A program made the position numbers and the translations under genes. 64,000 bases of DNA from Lachnospiraceae bacterium (GTDB lineage: Bacteria; Bacillota; Clostridia; Lachnospirales; Lachnospiraceae): assembly GCA_902363665.1 (NCBI GenBank), contig CABJAW010000003.1:259973-323972 (forward strand), in the 5' to 3' direction. The notes beneath the pieces were generated by a model that saw only the letters and a list, made by a program, of their open reading frames with translations, was not told the DNA's origin and searched no databases. Numbering within the stretch: the stretch's first letter is position 1; every line of letters begins with the position of its first letter. Below, piece after piece: positions 63,030-64,000 of this stretch.

Positions 63030-64000
63030 ATGATCCATCAACAAATCAAAAAACTGATTTTTTCTTCTGTGGAACACGTTGTTTCTAATATTTCACAGTA
63101 TGCTGTCCATCCCGATTCTGATTTCAAGAGAAGCAAAAAAATCCCTGCCCAGAAACTTATTTCCTTTCTCGTTTCACAAGGCTCATCTTCCACCAGGGTT
63201 GAAATGCTTGATTTCTGGGAACTGGATTCTTCCATGCCAACCGCTTCTGCCCTCAGCCAGCAGCGCGCAAAGCTTAAACCTGAGGCGCTGGAAGCTGTAT
63301 TCCGGCACTTTAATTCCTCTTCCATGGAATTGCCGCCCGCTTCCTTTAAGGATCCGCATTACCGTTTCCTGGCTGCCGATGGCTCCACCTGCACTTTTTT
63401 CAGCACTCCGGCTTTCTCATCACCAGACTACTACTGTTGCCCGGGACACTCTGCCAACGGTGTCTACAGCATGCACCTGAATGCTTTTTATGACTTGGAT
63501 ACCCATACTTACACGGATGCGCTGATCCAGCCCGTCCGCTGCAAAAATGAATTCGGTGCTTTCTGTGATATTGTTGACCGGCACGATGTTTTGGACGGAA
63601 GAAAAAATGTCTATATCGGTGACCGCGGCTATTGCTCTTATAACAACATGGCACATGTTGTGGAACAGGGACAGTATTTCCTGTTCCGTACCAAGGATAT
63701 CCATTCCAAAGGACTGATCGGCAATTTTAATTTTCCAGATAAGGAATCCTTCGATATTGATGTCAGAGTCACACTGGTCCGAAGCCATTCGAAAAAAGTT
63801 TTGGCAGGCATCCACACAGAAGGTTACATACGCTTTGTAGATCAGGCAGCTGCTTTCGATTACGTTGAATATGGAAGTTATGATACATATGAGCTGTCCT
63901 TCCGTATTGTGCGTTTCCACGTCAGCGATTCTACATACGAGTGCATCGTGACCAATCTACCACGTGATGAATTCCCTGCGGAACGTATCAAAACCTTGTA
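63030..64000 (+). CDS. IS4-family transposase, N-terminal part (runs off the window)
   Basis: At least 323 codons of a DDE transposase of the IS4 group are open to the window edge. The first catalytic aspartate is probably in RFLAADGSTCTFF, the second in NVYIGDRGYCSYNNMAHV; the Y-R-E-K region with the glutamate would follow beyond the window. AAGGAGG lies 9 bases before the ATG at 63030; an ATG two codons earlier is only 3 bases away. The left end of the element is probably around 62840-62880, but its right end and target duplication are not visible. Confidence 0.88.
   Translation, partial: MIHQQIKKLIFSSVEHVVSNISQYAVHPDSDFKRSKKIPAQKLISFLVSQGSSSTRVEMLDFWELDSSMPTASALSQQRAKLKPEALEAVFRHFNSSSMELPPASFKDPHYRFLAADGSTCTFFSTPAFSSPDYYCCPGHSANGVYSMHLNAFYDLDTHTYTDALIQPVRCKNEFGAFCDIVDRHDVLDGRKNVYIGDRGYCSYNNMAHVVEQGQYFLFRTKDIHSKGLIGNFNFPDKESFDIDVRVTLVRSHSKKVLAGIHTEGYIRFVDQAAAFDYVEYGSYDTYELSFRIVRFHVSDSTYECIVTNLPRDEFPAERIKTL

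Noticed and set aside
1..64000. CRISPR arrays, prophage or rRNA genes
   Set aside because: No regularly spaced repeats, phage structural genes or rRNA sequence were seen.

Overview
The window looks like a chromosomal segment of a Gram-positive anaerobe of the class Clostridia, most likely a member of the Lachnospiraceae. The evidence is a PolC-type replicative polymerase, the clostridial SCIFF peptide with its radical-SAM maturase beside a fused secDF, the nusA-infB-rpsO-pnp cluster, strong AGGAGG ribosome binding sites, and medium GC content. Most genes are on the minus strand and are vertically inherited housekeeping genes. Mobile sequences are concentrated at the right end and in two operon spacers.

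Layout. 1-8372 (minus): a tight six-gene run, pheA, a DUF815 ATPase, ppx, ppk, ispG and the start of polC, which leaves the window. 8755-10507: a small CmpB-type membrane protein, an HPr-like phosphocarrier and a histidine phosphatase. 10553-16541 (minus): scfA (a 46-residue SCIFF peptide, missed by length-limited ORF calling), scfB, secDF and recJ, with a cluster of palindromic repeats between secDF and recJ. 16745-19810: an SGNH hydrolase (plus) facing an EF-G-like GTPase (minus). 20211-22777 (plus): tyrA and aroA. With pheA this gives the late shikimate branch to phenylalanine and tyrosine. 23074-26558: an M18 aminopeptidase and a large Glu/Thr-rich lipoprotein. 26820-37991 (minus): the classic rimP-nusA-rnpM-ylxQ-infB-rbfA-nrnA-truB-ribF-rpsO-pnp translation and RNA-processing cluster. 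38177: a tRNA-Gly(CCC). 38291-50152 (minus): sbcC, sbcD, parC, parE, a hexapeptide-repeat protein and topB (DNA repair and topology). 50506-59649: asd, argH, queH, a secreted protein of unknown function, an HD hydrolase, a two-gene ABC importer lacking a binding protein, and an AAA/PD-(D/E)XK protein. 59866-64000: a MATE exporter whose 5' end is split by an IS256-family element, followed by a partial IS4-family element.

The most informative non-coding features are as follows. (1) Two nearly identical 142-bp MITE-like elements, with 18-bp terminal inverted repeats and perfect 8-bp target duplications, lie in the tyrA-aroA and rpsO-pnp spacers. (2) The IS256 element is delimited exactly at 61209-62693 by an 8-bp duplication. 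Removing it in silico restores the native start and ribosome binding site of the MATE gene. (3) A family of short palindromic repeats sits directly after terminators of minus-strand genes. (4) A terminator lies between scfA and scfB. No CRISPR array, prophage or wholly new defence system was seen.
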